DNA of 64,000 bases from contig JBKECP010000036.1 of assembly GCA_047974765.1 (NCBI GenBank), positions 42,225 through 106,224 of the forward strand. The letters are read 5' to 3'. Shown here one piece after another: positions 43,176 to 52,600 of the stretch. Below the pieces are notes generated by a model that was given only the letters and a program-made list of their open reading frames with translations, was not told the origin of the DNA and made no database searches. How positions within the stretch are numbered: position 1 is the first letter of the stretch; each line of letters opens with the position of its first letter. The position numbers and the translations under genes were made by a program. This DNA is from JBKECP01 sp047974765 (GTDB taxonomy: Bacteria; Pseudomonadota; Gammaproteobacteria; Pseudomonadales; Halieaceae).

Positions 43176-43766
43176 GTGGATGGCACGACCGAAGTAAACG
43201 ACAACTTTGTTGGTGTAATACTCGCTGGTGGCCTGTCTTCACGCATGGGGCAGGACAAGGCACTGCTGGCCATGGCCGGCGAATCACTGCTGATGCGCTG
43301 TCAACGTATTTTAAAACAGGCCGGTGCCACAACAATTGTGATCAGCCGCAATGACGGTGCCCCCTCTCATCTGGCCGATCATTACCCGCAATGTGGCCCG
43401 CTGGGTGGTATTCATGCCGCTCTGCGCACGCATGTGGAACAGCCGCTACTGATCATACCGGTAGATCTGCCTCTACTAGCACCAGTCACCCTGATCAAAC
43501 TTGTCCATGCCGGCCTGCAGGCTGGTAGTAATGCACATTATGACGGTCATAATCTGCCTCTGTTTATCTGTCGGCCAGCAGATCTGATAAAACCGCTGGA
43601 AGAGACACTCAATAGCGCGGATAACCTGTCCGTTGGTCGCTTTTTTAGTCGTTTTCCACGGCTGACACTGCCTCCTGATAACAGCTCGGCACTGACCAAC
43701 GCCAATACACCTGCTCAATGGCAAGCTATATTGCAAGCCCACAAACCAGGGATTACCTGCCCATGA
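43176..43766 (+). CDS. mobA: molybdenum cofactor guanylyltransferase
   Basis: MobA adds GMP to Moco to make the bis-MGD form needed by nitrate reductase NarG. The 196 residues carry the nucleotide-binding motif LAGGLSSRMGQDKALL (about 14-29) and PQCGPLGGIHAAL (about 71-83, with the GG loop). PVDLPLLAPVTL (about 95-106) holds the Asp of the metal site. The start is GTG two bases after the moaA stop, so the genes are translationally coupled. Its stop overlaps the moaB ATG. Confidence 0.93.
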   Translation: MDGTTEVNDNFVGVILAGGLSSRMGQDKALLAMAGESLLMRCQRILKQAGATTIVISRNDGAPSHLADHYPQCGPLGGIHAALRTHVEQPLLIIPVDLPLLAPVTLIKLVHAGLQAGSNAHYDGHNLPLFICRPADLIKPLEETLNSADNLSVGRFFSRFPRLTLPPDNSSALTNANTPAQWQAILQAHKPGITCP

Positions 43767-44308
43767 GTCATACCTCAGAAAAATTTACACCACTGACAAT
43801 TGCCGTTGTTACGGTTTCAGACACCCGCGACGAATCCAATGATACCTCCGGTAATTTTTTACGGGATGCGGCACTTGACGCCGGTCATCAGGTAATGGAT
43901 AAAAGCATCGTCATTGACGATATTTATCATATCCGCGCACTTGTCTCAGCTCACATTGCCAACCCCCGGATTCAAGCCATATTGATTACCGGTGGTACCG
44001 GATTTACTGAACGCGACAACACACCGGAAGCTGTTGCCCCTTTGCTGGATAAATGCGTAGAAGGCTTTGGTGAATTATTCCGCTATCTCTCCTTTCAGGA
44101 GATTGGCACATCCACCATTCAGTCCCGGGCTTTAGCCGGGCTGGCCAATAACACTATTATCTTTTGTGTGCCCGGCAGTACCGGCGCCTGCCGGACCGCC
44201 TGGGAAAATATTATTCGCGCCCAGCTGGACAGCACGCAGGGACCCTGTAATTTTGCACCCCACCTGAAACCATCCCATGCAGCCAGTTGCCCAGGCCGGG
44301 GTGTATAA
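43763..44308 (+). CDS. moaB: molybdopterin adenylyltransferase-type protein MoaB
   Basis: MoaB adenylates molybdopterin before MoeA inserts molybdenum; some members are less active than MogA. The 181 residues show AVVTVSDTRDESNDTSG (about 14-30), ITGGTGFTERDNTPEAVAPL (about 75-94), FGELFRYLSFQEIGTST and FCVPGSTGACRTAWE. The start is the ATG at 43763 that overlaps the mobA stop codon by four bases (ATGA). No separate mogA is in the window, so this protein may do that step. Confidence 0.92.
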   Translation: MSHTSEKFTPLTIAVVTVSDTRDESNDTSGNFLRDAALDAGHQVMDKSIVIDDIYHIRALVSAHIANPRIQAILITGGTGFTERDNTPEAVAPLLDKCVEGFGELFRYLSFQEIGTSTIQSRALAGLANNTIIFCVPGSTGACRTAWENIIRAQLDSTQGPCNFAPHLKPSHAASCPGRGV

Positions 44309-44310
44309 AC

Positions 44311-44793
44311 ATGTCAGAGCTGACTCATCTTGACCAACGCGGGCAAGCCAGCATGGTTGATGTGACCGACAAGGCGGCCAGTCAGCGTGAAGCTGTTGCT
44401 GAAGGCTATATCCGTATGCAGGCACAAACACTTGCCCTGATTCGTGGCGATGACATGCCCAAAGGAGATGTACTGGCCACAGCTCGCATCGCCGGTATTC
44501 AGGCCGCCAAAAATTGTTCCAATCTGATTCCTCTATGCCATCCCCTGATGCTGACCAAGGTAGCCGTGGACTTTACGCTGGACGAAGCGGCAGGCTGTAT
44601 TCGCATTGAATCTCTGTGTAAGTTGCGCGGCAGTACCGGTGTTGAAATGGAAGCACTTACCGCTGTCAGCGTTGCTGCACTAACACTGTTTGATATGTGC
44701 AAAGCAGTTGATCCAGGGATGGAAATAGGGGGAATTCATGTTTGCTCGAAAGTTGGCGGGAAAAGTGGCCTGTGGGAGCGAACAGATGATTGA
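44311..44793 (+). CDS. moaC: cyclic pyranopterin monophosphate synthase
   Basis: MoaC converts the MoaA product to cyclic pyranopterin monophosphate. The 160 residues begin MSELTHLDQRGQASMVDVTD and show RIAGIQAAKNCSNLIPLCHP (about 60-79), the His-Pro that lines the active site, then SIEMEALTAV-like GVEMEALTAVSVAALTLFDM and CKAVDPGMEI near the end (Lys and Asp of the catalytic pocket). GKSG is at the C-terminus. It starts two bases after moaB and overlaps the moaD start. Confidence 0.95.
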   Translation: MSELTHLDQRGQASMVDVTDKAASQREAVAEGYIRMQAQTLALIRGDDMPKGDVLATARIAGIQAAKNCSNLIPLCHPLMLTKVAVDFTLDEAAGCIRIESLCKLRGSTGVEMEALTAVSVAALTLFDMCKAVDPGMEIGGIHVCSKVGGKSGLWERTDD

Positions 44794-45031
44794 CGTACAT
44801 TTTTTTGCTCAATTACGTGAACAACTTGATTGTGCTTATATTCGTATTGAATACAGTGGCCAACGCACAATAGGTGATATTAAAAAAAACCTGTCAGAGC
44901 AGGGCCAAAACTGGCAAGCACTGGATTCTGACAATATCCTGATGGCGGTAAATCAGACGCTTTGTGAAGAGAGTCAGGCCATTCAGGATGGCGATGAGAT
45001 TGCTTTTTTTCCACCGGTAACTGGTGGTTAA
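44786..45031 (+). CDS. moaD: molybdopterin synthase small subunit
   Basis: MoaD carries sulfur as a C-terminal thiocarboxylate. The 81 residues end in PPVTGG, the Gly-Gly that MoeB adenylates. The ubiquitin-like core runs from VHFFAQLREQLD through MAVNQTLCEESQAIQDGDEI. The ATG at 44786 is inside the end of moaC (8-base overlap). The full MoaD-MoaE-MoeB set needed for sulfur transfer is present in this window. Confidence 0.94.
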   Translation: MIDVHFFAQLREQLDCAYIRIEYSGQRTIGDIKKNLSEQGQNWQALDSDNILMAVNQTLCEESQAIQDGDEIAFFPPVTGG

Positions 45032-45079
45032 ATACCGAGCCGTTTATTGGGTCTATCATTACAGCAGTGGACAAAGTAC

Positions 45080-45523
45080 ATGATCAGTATTCAGGAACAG
45101 GATTTTGATCTGGGCCAGGAGTATCAGGCGCTGCGCGAGGCGGCCGACGGAGATGGTGCCATTGTCACTTTCAGCGGACTGGTGCGCGATATGTCCAGTC
45201 AGGGCAGGGTATCAGCTATTTTTCTGGAGCATTATCCGGGTATGACAGAAAAAGCCCTGATGAGCATCTGTCTGCAAGCACGCGAGCGCTGGCCTCTGGG
45301 AGCCGTGCGTATCATTCATCGCATTGGTCGGCTTGATGCCGCTGAACAAATTGTTTTTGTCGGTGTTACCAGTCAACACCGTCGCGCTGCTTTTGAAGCG
45401 GCCGAATATCTGATGGATATACTTAAAACCCGTGCGCCACTGTGGAAAAAAGAACTGACAGGCAGTGAGCAGACCTGGGTTGACAGTAAAGCCAGTGACC
45501 AGACAGCCGCCAATCGCTGGTAA
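45080..45523 (+). CDS. moaE: molybdopterin synthase large subunit
   Basis: MoaE takes sulfur from MoaD to form the dithiolene of molybdopterin. The 147 residues show GAIVTFSGLVRDMSSQGRVS (about 25-44), LEHYPGMTEKALMSIC (about 49-64), HRIGRLDAAEQIVFVGVTSQ (about 80-99), HRRAAFEAAEYLMDILK and PLWKKEL, which holds the conserved catalytic Lys pair. The start is at ATG 45080, because the open frame further upstream extends too far. It ends the moa operon just before the second MITE copy. Confidence 0.94.
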   Translation: MISIQEQDFDLGQEYQALREAADGDGAIVTFSGLVRDMSSQGRVSAIFLEHYPGMTEKALMSICLQARERWPLGAVRIIHRIGRLDAAEQIVFVGVTSQHRRAAFEAAEYLMDILKTRAPLWKKELTGSEQTWVDSKASDQTAANRW

Positions 45524-45532
45524 TGTCTCTTT

Positions 45533-45779
45533 ATCCTAGAATCCGCAGTTAGACGTGCACAATAGTGCTGTAATCGGTGTGTCAGGCAAGGCGCGACAAC
45601 GCGCCGCAGGCTGATTGCGATTGTCCGCAAGGCGGAGCAACGCTGCCTGACGCGCCGAGTGCAGTGCCACTGGGTGTGTAGCGTTTTCACTCAGAAGGTG
45701 AGTACGATCAAAGACCAGAAGCCCAGTATCCATACGGCTTTCAAGAAGAAAACAAGCGCTCGACTGCGCAATCCAGGAT
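45533..45779 (+). repeat. MITE-like repeat, copy 2
   Basis: A 247-base copy of the repeat at 41609-41813, same orientation. Ends are ATCCTAGAATCCGCAG and, from the right, ATCCTGGATTGCGCAG. A central segment of about 40 bases (45590-45640 region, GCGCGACAACGCGCCGCAGG) is not found in copy 1. Its last base overlaps the stop codon of the isomerase gene. The copies lie in direct orientation on either side of the moa genes. Confidence 0.7.
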
Positions 45780-46579
45780 TATTGCAGCAGTGGTGAATCA
45801 CTTACCTCAAACTGATAACCCTGAATATCAGCACGACTGATCAGGTGTTCGATATATTGAGCCGTTGCCTTGCGGCGTACTTTTTCACTTAAATAGCCTG
45901 CTATTTTTTTCTCTACGGCTTCATAGGGTAATTGTTCACCTTCTACCTTGCGCAGTATATCCACGATATGAAAGCCGTAACGTGTCTCTACCGGCCGCTG
46001 CATCAAACCCTGCTCGGCGGCAAATACCGGCCGTTCAAACTCCGGGACTGTCTGCCCTTTGGATAACTGTCCCAGCTGGCCGCCAGTTTTTGATGACGGG
46101 CATGCGGAGTAACTGGCAGCCATCTCTTCAAAACTGGCACCACTGGCAAGTTGCCTGACCAGCTCCTGGGCCTGTTCTTCAATTAATATCCTATCGTCGA
46201 TATCCTGAGGGTCTGAAGCCAGCAAAATATGCCGTACTTCGATCAGTGGCGCTGAGCAGAAGGTTTTCTGATGAGCCTGATAATAGCGACGACATTCTTC
46301 ATCAGTTGTCTGTGGGCAGGGTGCCTCCCGCTCAATCAACTGTTCAAACAGTTCCGCTTCCTCGGTTGCATCGTTATCTGCTGTGGTATTGGCTGCCAGC
46401 AAACCAAGTTCCCGCGCCCGCTGGCGCATCAACTCACCAATGATCAGTGTTTGCGCCGCCTGCAACATGGCTTGCCGACGTGATTCGGCCGGGTGGTACT
46501 GAATTTCAGCATCGATCATTGATGGTGCAATTCGCTGGCCGTTAACGGTAATTTCGGGAGTATCAACAAGACTCATCAT
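45779..46579 (-). CDS. peptidyl-prolyl isomerase, PpiC/parvulin type (NifM-like)
   Basis: The 266 residues have an N-terminal helical chaperone-like part (about 1-115) and a parvulin domain (about 118-230) with EVRHILLAS, SSKTGGQLGQLSKGQTVPEF and RYGFHIVDILRK. There is no signal peptide, so it is cytoplasmic. In many denitrifiers a parvulin gene sits after narGHJI and helps nitrate reductase maturation. Here it follows a terminator-like hairpin, then AGGAG before its ATG, so it may have a separate level of expression. Its stop codon touches the MITE copy. Confidence 0.88.
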   Translation of the reverse strand: MMSLVDTPEITVNGQRIAPSMIDAEIQYHPAESRRQAMLQAAQTLIIGELMRQRARELGLLAANTTADNDATEEAELFEQLIEREAPCPQTTDEECRRYYQAHQKTFCSAPLIEVRHILLASDPQDIDDRILIEEQAQELVRQLASGASFEEMAASYSACPSSKTGGQLGQLSKGQTVPEFERPVFAAEQGLMQRPVETRYGFHIVDILRKVEGEQLPYEAVEKKIAGYLSEKVRRKATAQYIEHLISRADIQGYQFEVSDSPLLQ

Positions 46580-46595
46580 CTGCTCCTGGGATTCC

Positions 46596-46637
46596 GATAA
46601 AAAACAGCCGCCACCGTCTGAACGGTGGCGGCTGTTT
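46596..46637 (-). terminator. strong rho-independent terminator between narI and the isomerase gene
   Basis: A perfect 16-base-pair stem AAACAGCCGCCACCGT / ACGGTGGCGGCTGTTT (46602-46617 and 46622-46637) with a 4-base loop. On the minus strand it is followed by TTTTTTA, which gives a standard terminator for narGHJI. The isomerase ATG is only 23 bases further, so expression of that gene needs read-through or a promoter within this hairpin. Confidence 0.85.
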
Positions 46638-46650
46638 CAGGTGCTTATAT

Positions 46651-47334
46651 TCAGGCGCGCTGGCGCACTACCTGATAGTTTCTGCGCAGGTATTGCACCG
46701 GCACACTCCAGATATGGACCAGACGGCTGAAGGGGAAGAGTACAAACAAGGTAATGCCCAGGGTCATGTGCAGTTTGTAAATCCAGTGCACATCTATCAT
46801 ATAGGCTGCCGCCTCCATAGGACGGAAGGTAAGAATATGCCGGGTCCACATCATCATTTTTTCCATCTCTTCGCCATCCATATGGCCAGAGGAAATAAAG
46901 ATTGAAATCAGACCCAGAATCAACTGGATATACAACAACAGAAGAATACCTGTATCGGAGGCGGTAGAGCTGGCTCGTACCCTTGGGTCAAACAGACGCC
47001 TCCGAACCAGCATGGTCAGGCCGATAAAGCACAGTATGCCGAAGAAACCACCCACCGACATAGCGATGATCTGCTTGGCCTCAAGCGTAACGCCAAACAG
47101 GTGCCACAACTCAACCGGTACCACCAGGCCGCCAAAATGGCCGAGCAGGATCATGATGACACCAACATGGAACAAATTGTTGGCAACACGAAAACCCTTG
47201 TTACTCAACATCTGACTGGAACCCGTTTTCCAGGTGTACTGTTCTTTGTCATAACGCACCAGACAGCCCACGGCAAAAACGGCACCGGCGATATAGGGAT
47301 AGACCCCAAATAAAAAATTATTAATAAAAGCCAT
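46651..47334 (-). CDS. narI: respiratory nitrate reductase gamma subunit (cytochrome b)
   Basis: NarI oxidises quinol in the inner membrane and passes electrons through two b haems to NarH. The chosen start (MAFINNFLFGVYPYIAGAVF) gives 227 residues with five membrane helices. Haem-ligand His candidates lie in NLFHVGVIMILLGHFGG (about 52-68), HILTFRP and IDVHWIYKLHMTLGI (near 178-192). The reading frame opens upstream of 47334, but the E. coli-type start is clear there. It is the last gene of narGHJI and starts 10 bases after narJ. Confidence 0.95.
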   Translation of the reverse strand: MAFINNFLFGVYPYIAGAVFAVGCLVRYDKEQYTWKTGSSQMLSNKGFRVANNLFHVGVIMILLGHFGGLVVPVELWHLFGVTLEAKQIIAMSVGGFFGILCFIGLTMLVRRRLFDPRVRASSTASDTGILLLLYIQLILGLISIFISSGHMDGEEMEKMMMWTRHILTFRPMEAAAYMIDVHWIYKLHMTLGITLFVLFPFSRLVHIWSVPVQYLRRNYQVVRQRA

Positions 47335-47344
47335 GATTATTTCC

Positions 47345-48079
47345 TCAATTGGGCGCTGACAGGGGCGATGATGGTGATGATTTCGGGTCCAGAATCCGCA
47401 GGGGAATATCCATGTCCCGTCGCTGTGATTCACCCGGGCGGGGAATCTGCCCACCACAACCATCATTGCCAGCACCAACAAAGCTGACAACTTCTTCTTC
47501 CCAAACCTTGTCCAGAGCCTGGGGCGTATCATCCCGTTGCTCGCCCTTCACCTCACCGCGCAGTGATTCCAGGTCGATATCAGCATCGGACAACTGCAAC
47601 AGCAAGGCAAACAACGTGCCGTAGCGGCTTTCACGCTGCTGTGAGCGCACCGTCAGTAAAGCCAATATCGGCGCAATGTCCTGCAGCCACTGTTGAGCAA
47701 GTTCGGCCTGAGTCGAAGCAAATTCCAGGTAGAGAGGCAGGTAGTCGGGCAGCTCACGCACACCGATATCCAAACCCGCCTCCCGATATTGGGCCAGCAG
47801 GTCAACCATTGCCTGACCACGATCACGGGATTCGCCATGCATATGCTCAAAAAAATGCAGCGACAGCGAGCGACCCCGCTCAAACAGGCCGTCATACTCG
47901 GATTGCCGATCGAGCAGTGTGTTCTCGTCGAAGTCCTGTAAAAAACCGATCAGGGCGCCGCGCTGCACTTCATCAAGATCTGCTGCTACCCGAATAAAAT
48001 CCATTATTTCCTGGCGATGCTCAATGAGATCTCCGGTTGGATAATCAAGCAGGTGGGCCAGTAGTTTCAGTATTCGCAT
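47345..48079 (-). CDS. narJ: nitrate reductase assembly chaperone
   Basis: NarJ binds the NarG N-terminus while the molybdenum cofactor and clusters are inserted. The 244 residues show the TorD/NarJ-like LKLLAHLLDYPTGDL start and SLHFFEHMHGESRDRGQAMV (about 72-91), with the conserved HEH-type HMHGESRDRG. YLPLYLEF (about 108-116) is also typical. It sits between narH (upstream, 9 bases) and narI, the standard order. It is not part of the final enzyme. Confidence 0.94.
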   Translation of the reverse strand: MRILKLLAHLLDYPTGDLIEHRQEIMDFIRVAADLDEVQRGALIGFLQDFDENTLLDRQSEYDGLFERGRSLSLHFFEHMHGESRDRGQAMVDLLAQYREAGLDIGVRELPDYLPLYLEFASTQAELAQQWLQDIAPILALLTVRSQQRESRYGTLFALLLQLSDADIDLESLRGEVKGEQRDDTPQALDKVWEEEVVSFVGAGNDGCGGQIPRPGESQRRDMDIPLRILDPKSSPSSPLSAPN

Positions 48080-48088
48080 CTGAACCTC

Positions 48089-49621
48089 CTATTCCACCAT
48101 TTCGACAGGAATGACCTGGCGTACTGTCTGCTTTTTGGCATCGAAGATATCCGGTGCACTATCACCGCCAGAACAACCATTGCCGAAACTGAAACCACAG
48201 CCAGATTTGAGATCGTAAGCATCCTCAGCGTATTCCCGGTGAGAAGTGGGAATCACAAAGCGATCCTCATAATTGGCCAGCGCCATATAGCGATACATAT
48301 CTTCCACCTGGGCAGCACTCAGGGACACCTTGTCCAATACCTCAGTATCGACCCGGTTTTCCACCTGCTGAGCCCGCTTGAAAGCACGCATGGCAATCAT
48401 TCGCTCCAGCGCACGCACCACCGGTGCCTCATCGCCGGCGGTCAGCATGTTAGCCAGATAACGCACCGGTATGCGCAGCGATTTGATGTCGGGGAAAATG
48501 CCGTTCATCGGCAGTTGTCCACTTTCAGCCACAGTCTGGATTGGACTCAGCGGCGGTACATACCAGACCATAGGCAGGGTGCGATATTCCGGGTGCAATG
48601 GCAGAGCCACCTGCCACTCCATCGCCATTTTATAAACCGGTGAAGCCTGGGCAGCCTCAATCCAGTTAAGTGGGATGCCTTCTTTGCGGGCGGCTTCCTG
48701 GACCTCGGGGTCGTGAGGGTCAAGGAAGATATCGCACTGGGCCTTGTAGAGGTCTTTTTCGTTGGCAACTGAAGCGGCTTCTTCAATGCGATCAGCATCG
48801 TAGAGTAACACACCGAGATAGCGGATACGGCCCACACAGGTTTCAGAGCAAACCGTCGGCTGACCAGATTCAATACGCGGATAGCAGAAAATACATTTTT
48901 CGGATTTGCCGCTTTTCCAGTTGTAGTAGATTTTTTTGTAGGGGCAGCCACTGACACACATCCGCCAGCCACGACACTTGTCCTGGTCGATCAGCACGAT
49001 ACCGTCTTCTTCGCGCTTGTAGATGGCACCACTGGGACAAGAGGCCACACAGGCCGGGTTCAGACAGTGCTCACACAGACGCGGCAGATACATCATGAAG
49101 GTTTTTTCAAATTCACCGTACATGTCGGCCTGAATCTGATCGAAGTTTTTATCCTTGCGCCGCTGCGAGAATTCGGTGCCCAGGATCTCCTCCCAGTTTG
49201 GTCCCCACTCGATCTTTTCCATACGCTGGCCGGTAATCAGTGAACGCGGCCGTGCCACCGGCTGGTGCTTACTCTCACCGGCGCGGTGCAGGTGCTGGTA
49301 ATCAAAGTCGAAGGGCTCGTAGTAATCATCAATTTCCGGCAGATCCGGGTTGGCAAAAATATTGGCCAACACCCGTAACTTGCCACCCTGACGGGGTGTG
49401 ATTTTACCATTGTCGTGTCGTGTCCAGCCGCCATTCCACTTGTCCTGGTTTTCCCACTCTTTGGGATAGCCAATACCAGGCTTGCTTTCGACGTTGTTAA
49501 ACCAGGCGTATTCGACACCTTCGCGGGAGGTCCACACGTTTTTACAGGTGATTGAACAGGTGTGACAGCCGATACACTTATCCAGGTTCAGCACCATGCC
49601 GATTTGTGCTCTTATTTTCAT
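48089..49621 (-). CDS. narH: respiratory nitrate reductase beta subunit
   Basis: NarH relays electrons through four iron-sulfur clusters. The 510 residues show the first cluster motif KCIGCHTCSITCKNVW (about 15-30), CEHCLNPACVASCPSGAI (about 183-200), CRGWRMCVSGCPYKK (about 215-229, Trp replacing a Cys as is normal for the 3Fe-4S cluster) and EKCIFCYPRIESGQPTVCSE near 240. The start overlaps the narG stop by four bases (ATGA type), so translation is coupled. Length equals the E. coli protein range. Confidence 0.96.
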   Translation of the reverse strand: MKIRAQIGMVLNLDKCIGCHTCSITCKNVWTSREGVEYAWFNNVESKPGIGYPKEWENQDKWNGGWTRHDNGKITPRQGGKLRVLANIFANPDLPEIDDYYEPFDFDYQHLHRAGESKHQPVARPRSLITGQRMEKIEWGPNWEEILGTEFSQRRKDKNFDQIQADMYGEFEKTFMMYLPRLCEHCLNPACVASCPSGAIYKREEDGIVLIDQDKCRGWRMCVSGCPYKKIYYNWKSGKSEKCIFCYPRIESGQPTVCSETCVGRIRYLGVLLYDADRIEEAASVANEKDLYKAQCDIFLDPHDPEVQEAARKEGIPLNWIEAAQASPVYKMAMEWQVALPLHPEYRTLPMVWYVPPLSPIQTVAESGQLPMNGIFPDIKSLRIPVRYLANMLTAGDEAPVVRALERMIAMRAFKRAQQVENRVDTEVLDKVSLSAAQVEDMYRYMALANYEDRFVIPTSHREYAEDAYDLKSGCGFSFGNGCSGGDSAPDIFDAKKQTVRQVIPVEMVE

Positions 49622-52600
49622 ACTTCTTCTCCCGCAGCAGTCAGATCAGTATCGATGCTGTCCTCATCCAGCCAGTCGACTTTGCTCATTTTTCGAACGA
49701 CGACGAACTCATCCCGGTTACAGCCAACCGTTCCGTAATAATTGAAGCCGTAGGCCTGCTGGGCGTAACCGCCGATCATGTGGGTCGGTTTCATCACTAC
49801 CCGGGTCACCGAATTGTGAATACCGCCACGGGTTTTGGTGGTTTCAGCACCCGGTACGTTTACGATCCGTTCCTGAGCGTGGTACATCATGCTCATGCCT
49901 TCGGGTACACGCTGGGATACCACTGCCCGCGCGGCAATAGCACCGTTAACGTTGAATACCTCGATCCAGTCGTTGTCGACAATACCGGCCCGCTTGGCAT
50001 CGGGCTCGGATATCCATACGATCGGTCCACCCCGCGACAAGGTTTGCATCAGCAGGTTGTCACTGTAGGTGCTGTGAATACCCCACTTCTGGTGTGGTGT
50101 AATCCAGTTAAGTGCAATTTCCGGATTACCGTTGGGTTTTTGGTTCATTATCGGCGTAACGGTTTTCAGGTTGATTGGCGGCTTATATACACAGTGCATT
50201 TCACCGAAGTCACGCATCCACTCATGATCCTGATAGAACTGCTGACGACCCGTGACAGTACGCCAGGGAATCAGCTCGTGAACATTGGTATAACCGGCAT
50301 TGTAGGATACATGTTCATCCTCCAGGCCAGACCATGTGGGCGAGCTGATAATCTTGCGCGGCTGTGCCTGAATATCACGAAAACGAATCTTTTCCTCCTC
50401 CTTGGGCAGAGCCAGATGGGTGTGATCCAAACCGGTAAATTCACCAAGCGCAGCCCAGGCCTTGACTGCCACCTGACCATTGGTTTCCGGCGCCAACGAC
50501 AAAATGACCTCGGCAGCATCGATGGCCGTCTCAATTTTGGGTCGACCCTGATTGGCACCTTCTTCAATGTGTACACGGTTGAGCTCACCGAGAAACTCAA
50601 TCTCTTTGTCGGTGTTCCAGTTAATGCCCTTGCCACCATTGCCAAGCTTGTCCAGCAGTGGCCCAAGAGAGGTGAAACGGGCATAGGTATTGGGGTAGTC
50701 GCGTTCAACCGTTACCATTGCCGGTGCTGTCTGACCGGGAATAAGATCACATTCACCTTTCCACCAGGCCTTCACACCAAAGGGCTGAGCCAGTTCTCCA
50801 GGTGTATCGTGCTGAATCGGCACAGTTACCAGATCCTGTTCTACCCCCAGATGCCCCTCAGCCACCTCGGAGAATTTCTTAGCGATACTTTTGAAAATCT
50901 CCCAGTCACTGCGCGATTCCCAAACCGGATCAATGGCCGCACTCAGGGGATGAATAAAGGGATGCATATCGGAGGTGTTGAGATCGTCCTTCTCGTACCA
51001 GGTGGCCGTAGGCAACACAATGTCGGAATACAGACAGGTGGTAGACATGCGAAAATCGAGTGTTACCAGCAGATCAACCTTGCCTTCAGGCGCTTCGTCG
51101 TGCCAGGTCACATCGCTGGGCTTGTCACCACCGACTTCACCCAGATCCTTGCCCAGCAGACCGTGCTTGGTGCCCAGCAGATGACGCAGCATATACTCGT
51201 GACCCTTACCGGATGAGCCGAGCAGATTAGAGCGCCAGATAAACATGTTACGGGGATAATTTTGAGGATTATCCGGATCTTCACAGGCAAACTTGAGAGC
51301 ACCGGATTTAAGTTGCTCGACGGCATAATCCTGTGGTGAAACCCCCTGTACAGCCGCCTCCTTGCACAGGTCAAGCGGGTTAGTGCCCAGTTGCGGTGCT
51401 GATGGCAGCCAGCCCATACGCTCGGCACGACTGTTATAGTCGATAATGGAATCGCCCCACTTGTCCTTATCAGCCAGCGCAGACACAACCTCTGTCATCT
51501 TCAGTTTTTCATAACGCCACTGATTGGAGTGGTTGTAGAAGAATGAAGTGCCATTCATATGGCGGGGTGGACGTACCCAGTCCAGGCCAAAGGCCAGCGG
51601 TGTCCAGCCTGTCTGGGGCCGCAGTTTTTCCTGGCCTACATAGTGAGCCCAGCCGCCGCCGCTTTGACCAATACAGCCACACATCATCAGCATATTGATG
51701 AGGCCGCGATAGTTCATATCCATGTGGTACCAGTGATTCATACCGGCACCGACGATAATCATCGAACGTCCACGGGTCTTGTCGGCATTATCGGCAAATT
51801 CGCGGGCAATCTTGATTACATCGGCGCGGCGCACGCCGGTAACCTGCTCCTGCCAGGCAGGTGTGTAGGGCAGGTCGTCGTCATAACTCTTGGCCGTATT
51901 GGGATCGTTGTAGCCATTGTCAACGCCGTAGTTGGCCAGAGTAAGGTCAAAGACAGTGGTCACCAATGCCTCGGAACCATCGGCCAGTGGAATTTTTTTG
52001 ACTGGCACCAGATACTCCATGATTTCCTCATGCTGAGTATTCTGGAAGTAGCCCAATTCGTGCTCGGAGCCGCCAAAATAGGGGAAGGCCACCTTGGCCA
52101 ATTCGTCGTGGTCACCCTTGAGAGACAGGCGCAACGTCAGCTCAGCACCGCTCTTGCCGTCGTGCTGCTGGATATTCCACTTGCCCTTTTCACCCCAGCG
52201 ATAACCAATGGAGCCTGTTGGTGACACCAGCTCACCGGTGGCATCATCGACAGAAATGGTTTTCCACTCGGGATTGTTATCCTGACCGAGATTGCTGGCA
52301 AGATCAGAAGCGCGCAGGAAGCGCCCCTGTTGCAGCTTGCCATCCTTGTTTTTTTCCAACATTACCAATACCGGGAAATCGGTATAGCGGCGCACATAGT
52401 CGGTGAAATACTCAGAGGGCTTTTCGAGATGGAACTCTTTGAGAATGACGTGACCAAAGGCCATTGCCAGCGCCGCATCAGTACCCTGCTTGGGTGCCAG
52501 CCAGTGGTCGGTCAGTTTGGCAACTTCAGAGTAGTCCGGGGTAATAGCCACCACCTTGGTGCCCTTGTAGCGCACTTCAGTCAGGAAGTGGGCATCGGGG

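Noticed and set aside
49552..51216. A 554-codon open frame on the plus strand opposite narG
   Set aside because: It mirrors the codon pattern of narG, has no family motif, no ribosome site and starts inside narH. narG is a near-complete match to a known protein, so this is a shadow frame.
51559..52224. Further plus-strand frames opposite narG (also 52330-52764 and 52945-53367)
   Set aside because: Same reason: shadows of narG codons with no recognisable protein pattern.
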